Part shown: piece by piece, positions 45,461-56,379 of the stretch
How the letters are laid out: each line of letters opens with the position of its first letter
Position numbering within the stretch: position 1 is the stretch's first letter
NCBI GenBank assembly: GCA_035048485.1
Contig: CM068584.1
Coordinates: 58,591,739 to 58,655,738 of the forward strand
Reading direction: 5' to 3'
DNA from: Pteria penguin
Taxonomy: Eukaryota > Mollusca > Bivalvia > Pterioida > Pteriidae
Length of the DNA stretch: 64,000 nt
The notes under the pieces: generated by a model
The model's database searches: none
What the model saw: the letters and a program-made list of their open reading frames with translations, nothing else
Told to the model about the DNA's origin: nothing
Translations under genes and position numbers: made by a program

Positions 45461-48249
45461 ATGGATGAAAGTGAATCTCCAACACGCAAACGAATATGCG
45501 ATGATAGTAAGGACGATTGTGAAACAACACCTAAAAAGAAAATTAAATTTAAAAGGCAACATACTCAGAAATATACATCCGAATACGAGAATGTGTATCC
45601 GTGTTTTAAAAAATCCATGTTAGGATAACAGCATGCCCTATGTACTATTTGTGGTATTGATGTCAGCGTTAATCACGGAGGCATAGCAGATTTGAAGAGA
45701 CATGTTCCTACAAAAAACATTCAGAACTGGCTGTAGTTAGACAAAAAATTGAAAAGATTTCATCTTTCTTTTCTAGTACAAATAGTACTGAAGAAACTTC
45801 TATAATTAAAGCTGAAGTCATCTTTACTAAATTTCTAATTGAGAATAATGTACCTTTGACACTTGCTGATAGCGCGGGAACGATGTTTAGGAATATGTTT
45901 CCTGACTCAAAGATAGCTAAAAAGTTTGGATGCGGTCGGACAAAAACAACTGCTATTGCTCACAAAATTTCGAGTTTACTAAGAGTGTCGCCATTTTCTG
46001 TAGCCACAGATGGATCCAATGATTATGGGGACATAAAGCTTTACCCTATCATAGTCAGATATTTTAATGAAGCTGTTGGGCACATTATGACAACAATGTT
46101 CACTCTTTCGGAGTGTGGAGGAAGAAGTACTGGGGAAAATATATTCAGGTATGAATGCATGTAGTTAAAAGTATTATTGTTATACAGTTTTTCTGTTTTA
46201 ATTGTTTTCTACTAATTCGATTTTCTGGATCTGCATTTGTTAATATTGAAATTAATGTCTTTCTGTTTGAGTTAAAAGTTTGAGTTGAAAAACTTAAATA
46301 TTAAAATTAATTTCTTACTGTTTGAGTTAAAAAGCATGTTTAATTTTTTTCAGAATAGATTGTTCTGTGGAGTTATTGCTACACACTAATGAAAGGTTTG
46401 ATAATTTATTTCTGAAATGTTTTCAATCATAATTTATAATGACTTGTGTATTGTATATTGAAATGACTCGATTAGGAATAGCTTGCACTTTTAAAATTTG
46501 AAAAAAAAAATCTATTCATAGCAAATGAATCTTCATAGCAAATGAATCTTTGATGATTATTTTCATAAACCTGGATTGTCTGTCTGATTGCTTGTCTATT
46601 TTATAAGACTAATTATGCCTGTTATTTACTAAGGCTACTGGATAATGTATTCAAAGACAGAGAGAAATACCATGGTCCAACTGTTTGAGTTTTGCAGCTG
46701 ACAATGCATCTGTGATGTCGGGAATTCACAAAGGAGTACTTGCCTTCGTAAAAAAGGAAAATGAGAATATCTTCTTTATGGGTAATATATCTTTTATTTT
46801 AATTTTACTGTCGGTACAAAAAAATTTAAGCATTAAAATCTCCTTTGTTTAAAAATCAGTAAAACATTATGTTTGAATTATTTTTCTTTATGTGTGGTTA
46901 ACCAAACAAGGGATGCTTACTCCTTTATAATATTATGACTTTGTAGTTCATAATTTGTGTCAGTGTAATGCTTTGCCAGGATCTTTTCATTCTAAGTATT
47001 TGAAATTGACAAGATGACCGTGCCATCTCATCCACTTAGCTGCAGAAAAAGGTGCCAATTCATTGCCAGTTTCTGTGGCAGAAATCGCTTCAGTCTTTCC
47101 AAAAACTTCATGATGTAGAAGTAAGAAAAGTCTTGAAACATGTGTCTACAAGATGGCTTTCATGGGGTATATGCCTTGAAAGAGTCCTTAACCAGTGGAA
47201 ACCATTAACAGATTTCTTCAAAGAAGAAAGTAAAAATGAAAGAAAATCCCAGAACCCGCAATCAAGTACCACAGAAACAGCAAAGAAATCATCGAATAAA
47301 AACCAATCTGAAAGACAAAAAAAAAAATCTGCTGACACAGATGGGCTTCAATTCTTGTTTTCAAAGGAAGGGGAAAGTAGTACAGGTCAAAAATCGAAGC
47401 AGATTCCAGAAAAGGAAACCGATCATGCTTCAAAGAGAGCCAAGAAAATCTATGAGAACTTTAACAGCAGAAACTTTAAACTTTATTGCCTATTTTTGAA
47501 AGGTATCATACCATTATTTGATCATGCAAATCAACTGCTTCAAAATGAGAAACCATGTATACATATTCTGCATGATGTATTGAACAATTTGATGAAAGAC
47601 ATCATGATTAGATTTCTTAAACCAACAGCAATGAAAGAATCGCCAACCAAAGTCAACTTTCTAGACTCAGAAAACAGATGATGACCTTTCCATTGGTGTC
47701 GAGGCCAGAAAATTCATGAAGGAAAATTACTTAATTTAGACACAAAACCTTTTTTCCAAGCTGTAAGAAAGTATTTTACAGTAGTGTGCTCTTATATGTC
47801 CAGAACATTCCCATTAGATGATGAAGTCTTGCAGAATGCTAAAATTGCAGACATATCACAAAGGAAGGAAATGAAGTTTGGCTCATTGACATTCTTTCAT
47901 GAAAGATTTCCTGTTCTTGCAAAGTATGTAGGTGAAGGGTGTATAGATGATCTAGAGGCAGAATGTTTGCAGTACCAGATAGATAATTTCCCTCAGGAAG
48001 TTGAAGAATGTGACAGAATTGACATTGCTTGGTGCAAGTTAGGAGAATTAAAATGTTCAATTACTAAAAGACAAAAATATCCCCTCTTGAGAAAAAATGA
48101 TGTTTGGCACTTTAACCTTATTCCATTCAAATACAGACTGTGAACGCATATTCAGCTTTGTCACAAAGACCAAGACCAAATTCAGACCAATCATGAAAAC
48201 CGAGACTTTGGGAGCCTTGGTAACCCACAAAGTGTTGCATGAACAGTAG
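45461..48249 (+). pseudogene. BED-finger hAT transposase, broken
   Basis: Transposase that would cut and paste the element. It starts with the ATG at 45461 (MDESESPTRKRI, a basic nuclear-targeting-like stretch). A BED finger is at about 45630-45715 (CTICGIDVSVNHGG, then DLKRH), after a stop at about 45624. The hAT core begins LTLADSAGTMFRNMFPDS and FSVATDGSNDYGDIKLYPI (first aspartate, about 46005). Further blocks are SFAADNASVMSGIHKG (second aspartate, about 46695), CHLIHLAAEKGAN (about 47021), HVSTRWLSWGICLERV (47140-47190) and the C-terminal dimerisation block with CERIFSFVTKTKTKFRP (about 48141-48191) before the stop at 48247. AT-rich gaps at 46160-46620 and 46785-47015 may be introns. 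Stops and shifts near 45720, 47050, 47680 and 48100 show decay. Confidence 0.8.
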
Positions 48250-48529
48250 AGGAGAAAAGGCCTGCACTTCTAACCCGACAAAACAAGTTCTACAAAAAGC
48301 AAAATCAGCTACATGTCAAATGCTCCATTAAACTCGATATGTTCATTAACCATTACTTTTATGACTTATGACACTAAATATAGGTTTTGTCTCTTAGCAT
48401 GATTTTTAATTGCATTGTTCATTTATAATTTGATCAATAAATGTCTGTTTGAATGCTTAAGTCTGTTATTAACAGTTGAATTTTTATTGATTTTTAGAAC
48501 CTTAAATGTAATATTTCTCTCAGCTTCAG

Positions 48530-48602
48530 ACCCCCCAACAGGGCTTCGCCCTGTGCCCGACCAGGGGGCTGTCACCCCCTGGACCCCCTGCTCCGCTTTG
48601 TT
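48530..48602. other. GC-rich hairpin block inside the hAT 3' end
   Basis: AGGGCTTCGCCCT and CCAGGGGGCTGTCACCCCCTGG are two adjacent inverted repeats in an otherwise AT-rich element. They lie between the subterminal motif and the transposase. Confidence 0.75.
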
Positions 48603-48625
48603 ATCCATGAATGTTGGCATCTCTG

Positions 48626-49200
48626 TAAGACCTCGGCTGGATGAATATTTACTTCAGCTTTCTCTTTCAGTATGCGACAAAACTCGGCTGGCAGATTTTC
48701 CCGAGGGGATTCTCGCCAGTTTGGGATTTTAATATTATTTTTCTGCGAGTACTGTTGATTATGGTTGGCCATGGTGACTACAGTTCTCATCATCCTCTCA
48801 CATTCTGTTACCTTTTTATTTAGTTGTCTGATTGCCTTTGCTTGTGACGTTATTTTTTCGCGAAGCGAGTCCATATTAAGATTAAAGCCGTCCATTGTGT
48901 CTGTTAATTTCATTGTTTCTTCTACCTGATCTTGTCTTAGTTCTTCAATTCCTTTGTTTTCTTCTTCGATTATTTCTGATTTGAGCTCTTGTTTTAGGTC
49001 TTGTTTGACTCCTTCCACTATTTCTTTTTTGATTTCATTTTTCATTTGTGTAGTGATTTCCGTCACGGCACTATTTACAATTTGTTGTATGTCCGATTTT
49101 TTAATCATACTGCTTTTAATTTCACGTGGATCTTCCTGTATTGTTTTTATTTCCTAAGACATTGAATTTCCTTGTGCTGAATCTGAACTATTTATACGTT
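48626..49200 (-). pseudogene. L1-type LINE ORF1 fragment
   Basis: Minus-strand fragment of an RNA-binding ORF1 protein. From 49108 a long coiled coil rich in K and E (MKNEIKKEIVEGVKQDLKQ) runs to about 48790. It is followed by the start of an L1-ORF1-like RNA-binding domain (NQQYSQKNNIKIPNWRES, then AEFCRILKEKAEVNIHPAEVL). The homology ends exactly where the hAT right end begins (48625/48626); the open frame runs a few codons into the hAT sequence. A basic leader with KPATKKQRIN lies upstream to 49200 in another frame. A different family from the LINE at 29-34 kb. Confidence 0.65.
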
Positions 49201-49209
49201 GTTTTTTGG

Positions 49210-49940
49210 TTGCAGGTTTGTTTGAGACAATAGACTCTTTCACTGAGTTCGACACTGAGATAAGATTTAAGTTGAACAGACTTCTTCTTGTCCTCTTTCT
49301 TCGCTTTTACCTCTTTAATTCCGTTCTTCTTTGTCTACTATGTTATTTTCGTGTGTAGTGTAGGTATTTTCCCGCGAATGGCTATCACTAATTTAAATTC
49401 CTTTGTTCTCAAAGTCTTTTAAAATACACAGAACTACTATCACTTCTTGATTTGCTTGGCCACAGATTTGATCACTATATCATATCCAGATGTTTGATGA
49501 TGGTAAACTATCCATTTAACTCTAGAAATGTATATTAATCCACAAAAATAGCGGAGCTGATTTTCACACGTCTATCTCATATCGTATCACGTGACCTGAA
49601 AAAATATTGTCTGAAGTACTGCACCATTTATATTATACTATTTATATTTATTTATTTATACTGTTTATACGTTTTTGCAATATATAATACATGTATTATA
49701 GTTTAATATGCTATGCATCATAGAACACATGTACCGTTCACAGATGTAAGCCCAGTATTATGTATTAATTCTGATCCACTAGATGTCTTCATATACAGAT
49801 ATGAATCTGTATCCGTCAGAGTTCTCAGTTCATCTAACTGCAAGCGATTACTAATATTTCACATGCTAATATTATAACTGAAATTAAAAAATACTTTTAC
49901 ATGTTTTAGTGAATACAAAATCATATTAAATTCAATTAAA
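49210..49940. other. No gene recognised
   Basis: AT-rich; possibly the 5' leader of the L1-type fragment near 49210-49330, otherwise nothing supported. Confidence 0.4.
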
Positions 49941-49947
49941 TTAAATT

Positions 49948-50048
49948 TGCGCCACTGTGTTTAAGAGGTTGGTAACCTCCTGCTTCCATGTCGCGATATA
50001 ACTGAAATATTGTTGAAAGCGACGTAAAACACCAATCAACCAACCAAT
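49948..50048 (+). mobile_element. SINE family C, head-truncated
   Basis: Starts GCGCCACTGTGTTTAAGAGG and keeps the tail part ATATTGTTGAAAGCGACGTA with the ACCAATCAACCAACC end. The tRNA-like head is missing. Confidence 0.8.
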
Positions 50049-50102
50049 CATCAGTAAATTTGTGTGTATTGTATTGTATATCATTTGATGTTATTATTTT
50101 AG

Positions 50103-50417
50103 GGGATAACGGAGAGATAAAGAAGCTTTTAGGAAATTATTCGGAAATATCGTAGAACTACGTTCACTGTGCATTAACGTTCCTATGCTTGCACGTACTG
50201 CTACATCATCACCATCTCAAAGACGAAAAATAATGAAAAGTTTGTATTTCCGTCAAAACTCGAAAGTAATTAGTAAGTCACCTGATAGACAAAATATTAA
50301 AATTTCAACATCATGCGTACCAAATAATGATATCCTCGAAGAAACCTTTACATGGTTGTTAGAAGACTTGAAAGTGAAACAGAAACAATTACTAAGACAT
50401 GTCATTTTTTTGTGATT
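50103..50417 (+). pseudogene. RecQ-like helicase relic, part 1
   Basis: Part of a RecQ-type DNA helicase, an ATP-driven DNA unwinding enzyme. A splice-like AG (TTATTATTTTAG) precedes an open stretch starting near 50108 that contains KEAFRKLFGNIVELRSLC, then LARTATSSPSQRRKIMKS (motif III is normally L-T-A-T-A), and SPDRQNIKISTSCVPN, which begins the second RecA-like domain. It ends RHVIFL, where the family usually has VIFC. The Walker A and DExH parts are not in the window. Multicopy RecQ-like genes of this form are common in bivalves as I know them. Confidence 0.6.
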
Positions 50418-50419
50418 CA

Positions 50420-50780
50420 ATATCAACAGTAGCACATACATAATTCTGGACCGAGACCGATTCCGATCATTTTACACAGATTTGACACCTTCTATACAAG
50501 AAGGTTACCTACTTAGACTTCTCCACATATAAATACATATGGAATTCACACGATTTGACTCTTTCTACTGGGTATATGTGACGGGTGTTGCTAGCAAGCA
50601 GGAGATGCTCACTCTCCCCGGGCACCTGATCTCACTCCATCACAGGGGTTCACATATGCTCTTCAAGCAGTCATATTTTGTTATTGTCCATTTGTTTTTC
50701 ATTTTCACTGATTTTGTATGTCCTCTGGTTTTATGATTTTTGGACTTGTGGTTTGGATTTATCCATCATCTTTACATTCA
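50420..50780 (+). repeat. Dispersed sequence splitting the RecQ-like relic
   Basis: The block from about 50560 (GGTATATGTGACGGGTG, then AGCAGGAGATGCTCACTC) to about 50780 does not fit the helicase and separates its two parts. It resembles a mollusc dispersed repeat containing GCACCTGATCTCACT. No ends identified. Confidence 0.4.
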
Positions 50781-51151
50781 GAAAGACCTTTGGTGCTGCT
50801 TGTAATCTTTTTGATATGTACCATAGTAAGACTACAGATAATGTTAAAGAAAAAAATAAGCTCCGACTTGTGTATAGATGGCAACATAAGAGTGCCTATT
50901 TGTACTAATTCTGCTGGTATGGGTGTTAATTTCTATGGTGTGCATAATATTATTCCTAGTGGTAGGAGGAAAACACGTGAATCTTATGTATGCAAAAAGG
51001 GGGATATTCTACCAAAACACAATTGTTGTGACTTTTGTCATAAACAATGCAAGTGTGGGGATTGTCCAGCTCCTCATCCTGCATATACAAAGCCATCAGA
51101 AGAGATAGAAAGTTTCATTGTAATTGATATTTCCTACAAAAATATACTATG
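50781..51151 (+). pseudogene. RecQ-like helicase relic, part 2
   Basis: Resumes with LFDMYHSKTTDNVKEK (about 50806-50853) and, in the next frame, ISSDLCIDGNIRVPICTNSA, then GMGVNFYGVHNII. This is motif V of RecQ helicases (usually C-T-x-A-F/A-G-M-G). The arginine-finger motif VI (QxxGRxGRD) is deleted: the sequence jumps to KKGDILPKHNCCDFCHKQ, the cysteine cluster of the zinc-binding domain, and ends PAYTKPSEEIESF. The deletion and a frame change at about 50855 make it a pseudogene. Confidence 0.65.
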
Positions 51152-51159
51152 AAAAGTCT

Positions 51160-51380
51160 AAAATAGTTATAGTCTGTTGCAAAGACATGGAACATATTAT
51201 ACCCAAATTACGATTACCATGCACTATGTAATGGATCTAACACTTGTGAAAACATATGGTGGAATGCAGACATATGCATGTTTCTCTGCTTTAAAATAAT
51301 TGCTGCAGTCACTGCCATTCCAATGGGAGACTCCTTTAATGCCATAGATAAACATTTGTGAAGAATAGGGGCATCTGTTC
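51160..51380. other. No gene recognised
   Basis: Short AT-rich gap without a feature. Confidence 0.4.
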
Positions 51381-51384
51381 CCTA

Positions 51385-51675
51385 GTATGCATGACTCAGT
51401 TGGTAAGATGCTTGACTTGTGATATAGAGATCACAGTTGAGTCCCGCCAACACCACATCATATCTTTTAAACAAGACAGTAAAAATGAGGCCCAGTTTCA
51501 TGGCAGGGAGTGACACTCAAAAGATCCTTCACTGTTTCGAGTACCTAATGGGTCTGTTGCATTAGCAGATTTTTCTAAAGCAATGCATCAGGCAGATGCC
51601 ATTTGTCATCATCATATTACACATTGACTTTAATCATTAAATGCTGATTGTTGTGATGTAAAACAAGCATGAATC
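51385..51675 (+). mobile_element. Diverged tRNA-derived SINE
   Basis: Head-like GACTCAGTTGGTAAGATGC with a B-box-like AGTTGAGTCCCGCC, then body phrases AAACAAGACAGTAAAAATGA, GATCCTTCACTGTTTCGAG and ATGCATCAGGCAGATGCC. It ends near TGTGATGTAAAAC. Older, and with a different head from families A and B. Confidence 0.7.
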
Positions 51676-51839
51676 TATCAATATGTGTATCATTCAAAAC
51701 AAAAACAGAGAGCACTATTGCAACAGCTGTCTGCACATGAGAAAATGGAGAAAAAAATCTTACTTTTATATTGCTTGGTGAGAATAAGCGTACATTAACT
51801 TGCTTTGGTCTGGATTCTGCATGGACTATGTTACTTGTC

Positions 51840-52411
51840 AGCTTGGGTGCAATATTTTGAAAACTTGAACACGGGCTTCTCTGCTTTAGAATTGCAGGGT
51901 TATTTTAACCGTGGCTACCGAATCTTTCTTTGGTGTACTGAGAACTTTTTCTGGTGTTTCGTTTACAGGTTTCATCACAACAGGCTTAAATTTCACCTTT
52001 CGGGGAGTGGGGGAATGTTAAATAAGCCTTTTGCTAGCACTCGGGAGGGGGGGGGGCTTTGTAGGTGTAGGTTGGAATGATATTACATTTGTCGGTATTT
52101 GTGGTTCAGATCTAAGATACTTTGTTCGAAGAAAAACATAGAAGTTCTTGTTTCTCTTTCCTTAGAGCGTCAATACGATGAATCAGATCATAATCGATCT
52201 TACTCAATTTATTCAACTTTGTGAAGCAAATTCCACAAACGTAGGTTGAAAGCCCACCGCTTACACATGGAACATAACCAAGGATCTGCGCGAGTTGGTT
52301 AAAGACGACGAAAGTGTTACCAAAAATTGATCTTCGAGACTTTTTCTGCAGATTGCCATGGCAAATAAGACATTCTGACGCGTTTGATGTTTCGCTACTG
52401 GCCATCGCCAT
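51840..52411 (-). pseudogene. Cysteine-rich (ZAD-like) exon with proline/lysine-rich continuation
   Basis: The open frame starts at the ATG at 52411. Residues 10-62 carry two C-x2-C pairs: ECLICHGN at about residue 15, and YVCGICFTKLNKLSKIDYDL at about residue 57, with a hydrophobic stretch between. This fits the zinc-finger-associated (ZAD) or a similar treble-clef fold at the start of multicopy mollusc proteins. A helix rich in K, E and R follows (LIHRIDALRKEKQELL), and then the frame ends at about 52113. A second frame downstream (about 52105-51870) is proline/lysine-rich (KVKFKPVVMKPVNETPEK). A shift or an intron lies between. Function unknown; DNA binding is possible. Confidence 0.45.
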
Positions 52412-52554
52412 TGCTGTTTACTTTCCCGAGTTATGTAAACCGTCATTTGATTGGTGCGGTAGCTCTCTCCCGCATCCAATGAAGCGGGATATTTAAAATT
52501 CTCATATCGACGACTAAATCCGCCAAGGCGTAGTGCAGTAGAACGAAACGAAGC

Positions 52555-52700
52555 CCTGGCTTGCGAAGATGCGTGACACGGGACCTCGGTTTTTACTGTC
52601 TCATCCGAAAGACGGAACAATGGTGAGCCCAGGGCGGGAATCGAACCCGGTACCTCTCAATCACACGCCGAGCACCTTGTCCACTAGGCCAAACCGGTTT
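52555..52700 (-). mobile_element. SINE family B, 3'-truncated
   Basis: Minus-strand copy with the complete head (AACCGGTTTGGCCTAGTGG on its own strand, B box GGGTTCGATTCCC) and body only as far as CGTGTCACGC. It sits just upstream of the ZAD-like exon's ATG. Confidence 0.75.
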
Positions 52701-52709
52701 AAAATCATG

Positions 52710-53145
52710 GGAATGAGTACTGGAGTTGTATCCGTTTTAACCCAACCCCTCCCCGATTTTAGCCTTTATCGTGTAATTACGGAAAGAGTCGTCTTTTTCA
52801 TACCGAATTAAAGTTGTATATATGATGACTGTATAATTTATAGTATATTGTGATTACATTTCATCGCTGGTTTATTAGTATAGATTCCACTTATCCAAGT
52901 TGCGACTTAAATATCGATTTTGCAACCAGAAATAGCTGGATCTCGTAAAAATGCTATCAATTCTCTGTAACTGGTCTTGTCCAGTTTTGTAGGTTTATAA
53001 GCTGTCTGTATTTAGACCATTAACATCTCGCTGAAAAAGTAGAGTTTCTAAAAATATCAGCGATTACTGCGATCGGATGTTCAACTTTTCTTATTACAAC
53101 ATACCGTAACCGTTCGAGTACAATACACATTTTGGACATATTCAA
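52710..53145. other. No gene recognised
   Basis: Nothing supported. Confidence 0.4.
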
Positions 53146-53149
53146 TTGA

Positions 53150-53196
53150 TTGGTTGATTTTTGTTTAACGTCACACCACTAGACCTTGCCGGCTTG
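53150..53196 (-). mobile_element. SINE reduced to its two ends
   Basis: Only the tail part (GATTGGTTGATTTTTGTTTAA to CACACCAC) and about 16 bases of the head (TAGACCTTGCCGGCTTGCC) remain, fused. It corresponds to the SINE at the edge of copy 1 of the duplicated segment. Confidence 0.7.
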
Positions 53197-53764
53197 CCAT
53201 AGCTTACACCCTAATGACCTATCCAGCCCTGTTACAAACATAAACACATTACTCTGCTCCTTGATCTTATCTAAGGAGTTACAATGATTACAGAATTCCT
53301 GAAGTATGTCTGAATATATATACATTGCTGCCATCAGTTCTTGTATTAACTTGTGAGGGAAACGGACACCGACATTCTGTATATCGAAATATCCTGGTGC
53401 CCTACAATGACTTATACCCAATATATATACAATGCTAACCATTTAAAGAAAAACGATTCTATGCCTCTGTGTATCAAAGTAGGGATATTTATTCATGCTA
53501 CATACGTCCCTGATCAAATTGCACCGATAATCATTATCGTTAGATGCGATCCGATGAAGGTAAATTTACTATTTGGTTTATGAACTCAGCGAACAAGATT
53601 CGAATCCCTCTCAGCACTTTAAAAGTAAACATTGCAACATTTGTTGCATAGTAGATAGTTCTATATGTATTGTATATATGTCTTTGTAAGTATGTATATC
53701 TGTATGTATATTGTTGCCCTTATGAGTCGTGAAAGATCTTGAACTCGGGAAATTCAATCATACC
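53182..53764 (+). repeat. Segmental duplication, copy 2
   Basis: Matches 44451-45006. Differences include small insertions (CGATC doubling near 53548) and changes in the TA-rich parts. See copy 1 for the shared phrases. Confidence 0.85.
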
Positions 53765-53864
53765 TCATTTTCTGACTGGCTAGAAATTCCTGAAAAAAAT
53801 CTTATCGGAGTACGAAAGGTTCTCCGTTGAGTTCGCAGCGCAAGCGGAGAATAGGCCGTGGGTT

Positions 53865-54050
53865 TCTGACGATGGCTGGTGCTACCTGTCAACGGATTTA
53901 ATGAAATGAATAAACCTGGTAAAGGACCTCTAGTACTTCTTATATATAAAGTGTCATGAAAATCCATCGTCCAATTCTGAAAAAAAGTCAAAATTGTGCA
54001 AAAATTTGTCAAACCCTCCCCTCCTTTTTGTTGGAAGTCTTAAAAAATTC
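53865..54050 (+). repeat. Dispersed repeat, GGTGCTACCTGTCAA core
   Basis: Second diverged copy of the repeat at 43672, joined at its left to the end of the duplicated segment. Confidence 0.5.
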
Positions 54051-54209
54051 ATAAAAATCAAAACAAATTAATATTGGCAAAATGCCTTTCCTATAACATT
54101 TATTATAATAAAAATGATTAAAACAGACCAAATAAGGGAATCTAAATAATCAAATAAGGGGGCTAAATGAGAAATCACAATCACAAGACTAAATTGATTT
54201 CAAAAAAGG

Positions 54210-54483
54210 AAAGCCGGTGTGGCCTAGTGGATAAGGTGCTCGGCTCGTGATCGAGAGGTCGCGGGTTCGACTCCCGCCCGGGGCACACCGGTGTTCTGTC
54301 TTTCGGATGAGACAGTAAAAACCGAGGTCCCGTGTCACGGTAGGCGTGGCACGTAAAAGATCCCTCACTGCTTCGGGTGGGTCCATTGCAAAGGTCTAAA
54401 TTTGTATGCAATGCATCAGGCAGATGCCGTCACCATATACGTGAAATAATCGTGGAGTGACGTAAAACAATAATCAAACAAAC
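54210..54483 (+). mobile_element. tRNA-derived SINE, family B, full length with perfect duplication
   Basis: Head GCCGGTGTGGCCTAGTGGA, anticodon-arm-like GGCTCGTGATCGAGAG and B box GGGTTCGACTCCCG, then the body shared with family A. A 13-bp duplication, ATTTCAAAAAAGG, is at 54197-54209 and 54484-54496. Confidence 0.95.
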
Positions 54484-54589
54484 ATTTCAAAAAAGGTCAA
54501 AAATCCGATTTCAACGAAATTAACAATCTAGAAACATACATCCTTCTAGAACACTCAGATGTCACTAGTTCTATTATCCATACAGTGGT

Positions 54590-54835
54590 TCTGGAGAAGA
54601 TGATTTTAAAGAGGGGTTCCCTCTGAGATCTATTTTAGCCATGGTGGTGCCACCTGTCAAAGGATTTGGACGAAGTGAACAATTTAATCAAAGGACCTCT
54701 AGTACTGTATGCAAACCACATTTCATGAAAATCCATCAAGCAGTTGTTGAAAATGTAAAAAGTTAACAGACGGACAACAGGTGATCAGAATAGCTCACTT
54801 GAACCCTCGGTTCACGTGCACCGCGGTAAATCGTT
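54590..54835 (+). repeat. Dispersed repeat, CCATGGTGGTGCCACCTG core and AGCTCACTTGAACC end
   Basis: Third copy of the 43672 repeat with its right part. AACAGACGGACAACAGGTGA, then AGCTCACTTGAACC, resembles the end region of the element at 17.7 kb. Confidence 0.55.
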
Positions 54836-54839
54836 TCAC

Positions 54840-56375
54840 CCCTACTAAAAAGGCCTTATCACGAGGAACAGATTTGCAGGGTATTAAAACTCCTCTCAAG
54901 GATTCTCTAGTTAAGTAAACAATGTTAAATACGTCTATATCTTATGATTCAAATATTTTATGTCACAGAAAAATACCGGTAATGAAAAGAAACCCCCAGA
55001 ATTGCCATGAACTTAATGCCCGGGTGTTTTCGATTCCAGGGTCATAATTGGTCAACGGAGATGGATCTCTTATTAATCTTCTGGCACCCAATGAATCAGT
55101 AGTGATTATTATTACAGTTTTGTATGTACACTTATGGACATGTCAAATATCAACTATTACTTACCATAGCGAGATGGTTAACAAAAAATGTTTATGGAAA
55201 GACTGACAGACACATATCACCAATCCATAAGCCACTATTACTTTGCAATCTTGCAAAATATCCCAGCAAGCCCAGAACACCAATTTAACCAAACACTAAA
55301 TGTATACTATATTATTCAATTATTGACTTTCGATGAGGTTTACTCGTTATTATATATATCTCTGATCATTTAACAATAACATTATAAACCCTAGCGGCTA
55401 CAAAGAAACACTCGAATTTCTTAACTGACTTTATATATCAATCAATATATAAATCAACATGCACAAACCGCTATAAATACATTTAATATTATCATAGTAA
55501 TACCCTCAGAGTAGTACACGTAGCATCAGTGGTGATTGGAACCGATTCCCTTTCAGCTTAATTATCTTCTCCCGAACTGCTGCTTGTTCTGAAAGTATAT
55601 GCAATTACACTTACTTTGGATCAAAACAAATATGATAGTACAGTTACTCGTGTATTATATATACTTCTTTGGCCCCATTTGGTACCTACAGAAAGGTCTT
55701 GCCACAAGGAAAACAAATAGTAATATGAAGCTTACATGTACATGTATCTCTTCTTGTAAATAAAAGTCCCCTTTATTCAAAAATGCGTCAAAAGTTAAGG
55801 TCATGGGTTGAAAAATCTTGGTGCTAACACAAACTAAGAACTTTCAACAAGGTTTACACGTGTATAATATGAAACTCCCAACTCTTTAAAATCAAAAGCT
55901 TTGGCCGAGATGAAAACTTTTCAAACGTAGGTCAAAAGTCAAGGTCACTGAGTATATGTTTTGGTACCAACAAAAAAGGTCATATCATTAGGAATACACG
56001 TGTGTATATGTATTATGTAAGCCCCATCAACTTTATGGCATGAGACCTTTCTCTGTGGTTGAGAATGAGGATTTTTGTCACTTGATCAAGATTCTTGAAC
56101 CAAGGCCGGGTATATATACTTTACCCAGCAAAACTCAGTTTTAGTCATACCAATGGTAGATCTAATAGTTAAATTTGATGTTAAAGCACTCAACGGTGTT
56201 CAGTTAAGTTATGAATGAGGATTAGATTTTATTTTGTTCTTGTTTTATAAAAGTGTTTGACACATTTCGGAAATGCTTTTCTTTTTACATTGTAAATAAA
56301 GTACCGTGATTCGAATAGTATTGTGACCATAAATTTGGTCTAGTACGGTTAGGGATGAGGGGCCCTGATCTAATT
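54840..56375. other. No gene recognised
   Basis: AT-rich; no supported feature. Calcium-channel-like or other gene fragments were looked for and not seen. Confidence 0.5.
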
Positions 56376-56379
56376 AAAA

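Larger units (their letters stand above)
45295..48625 (+). mobile_element. hAT-superfamily DNA transposon with terminal inverted repeats
   Basis: Left end CAGAGATGCCAAC at 45295-45307; right end GTTGGCATCTCTG at 48613-48625, a perfect 13-bp inverted repeat of the hAT CAG type. Subterminal GCTCCG motifs lie just inside: 45309, 45356 and 45377, an inverted one at 45322-45327, and 48590. They are probably transposase-binding repeats. A degenerate BED/hAT transposase lies between. The 8-bp flanks (ACCATCTA left, TAAGACCT right) do not match, so a target duplication is lost or one side was rearranged. Confidence 0.85.

Noticed and set aside
53758..54012. Minus-strand frame next to the duplicated segment as a gene
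   Set aside because: It spans the junction of the duplication and a dispersed repeat, so it cannot be an old single gene.
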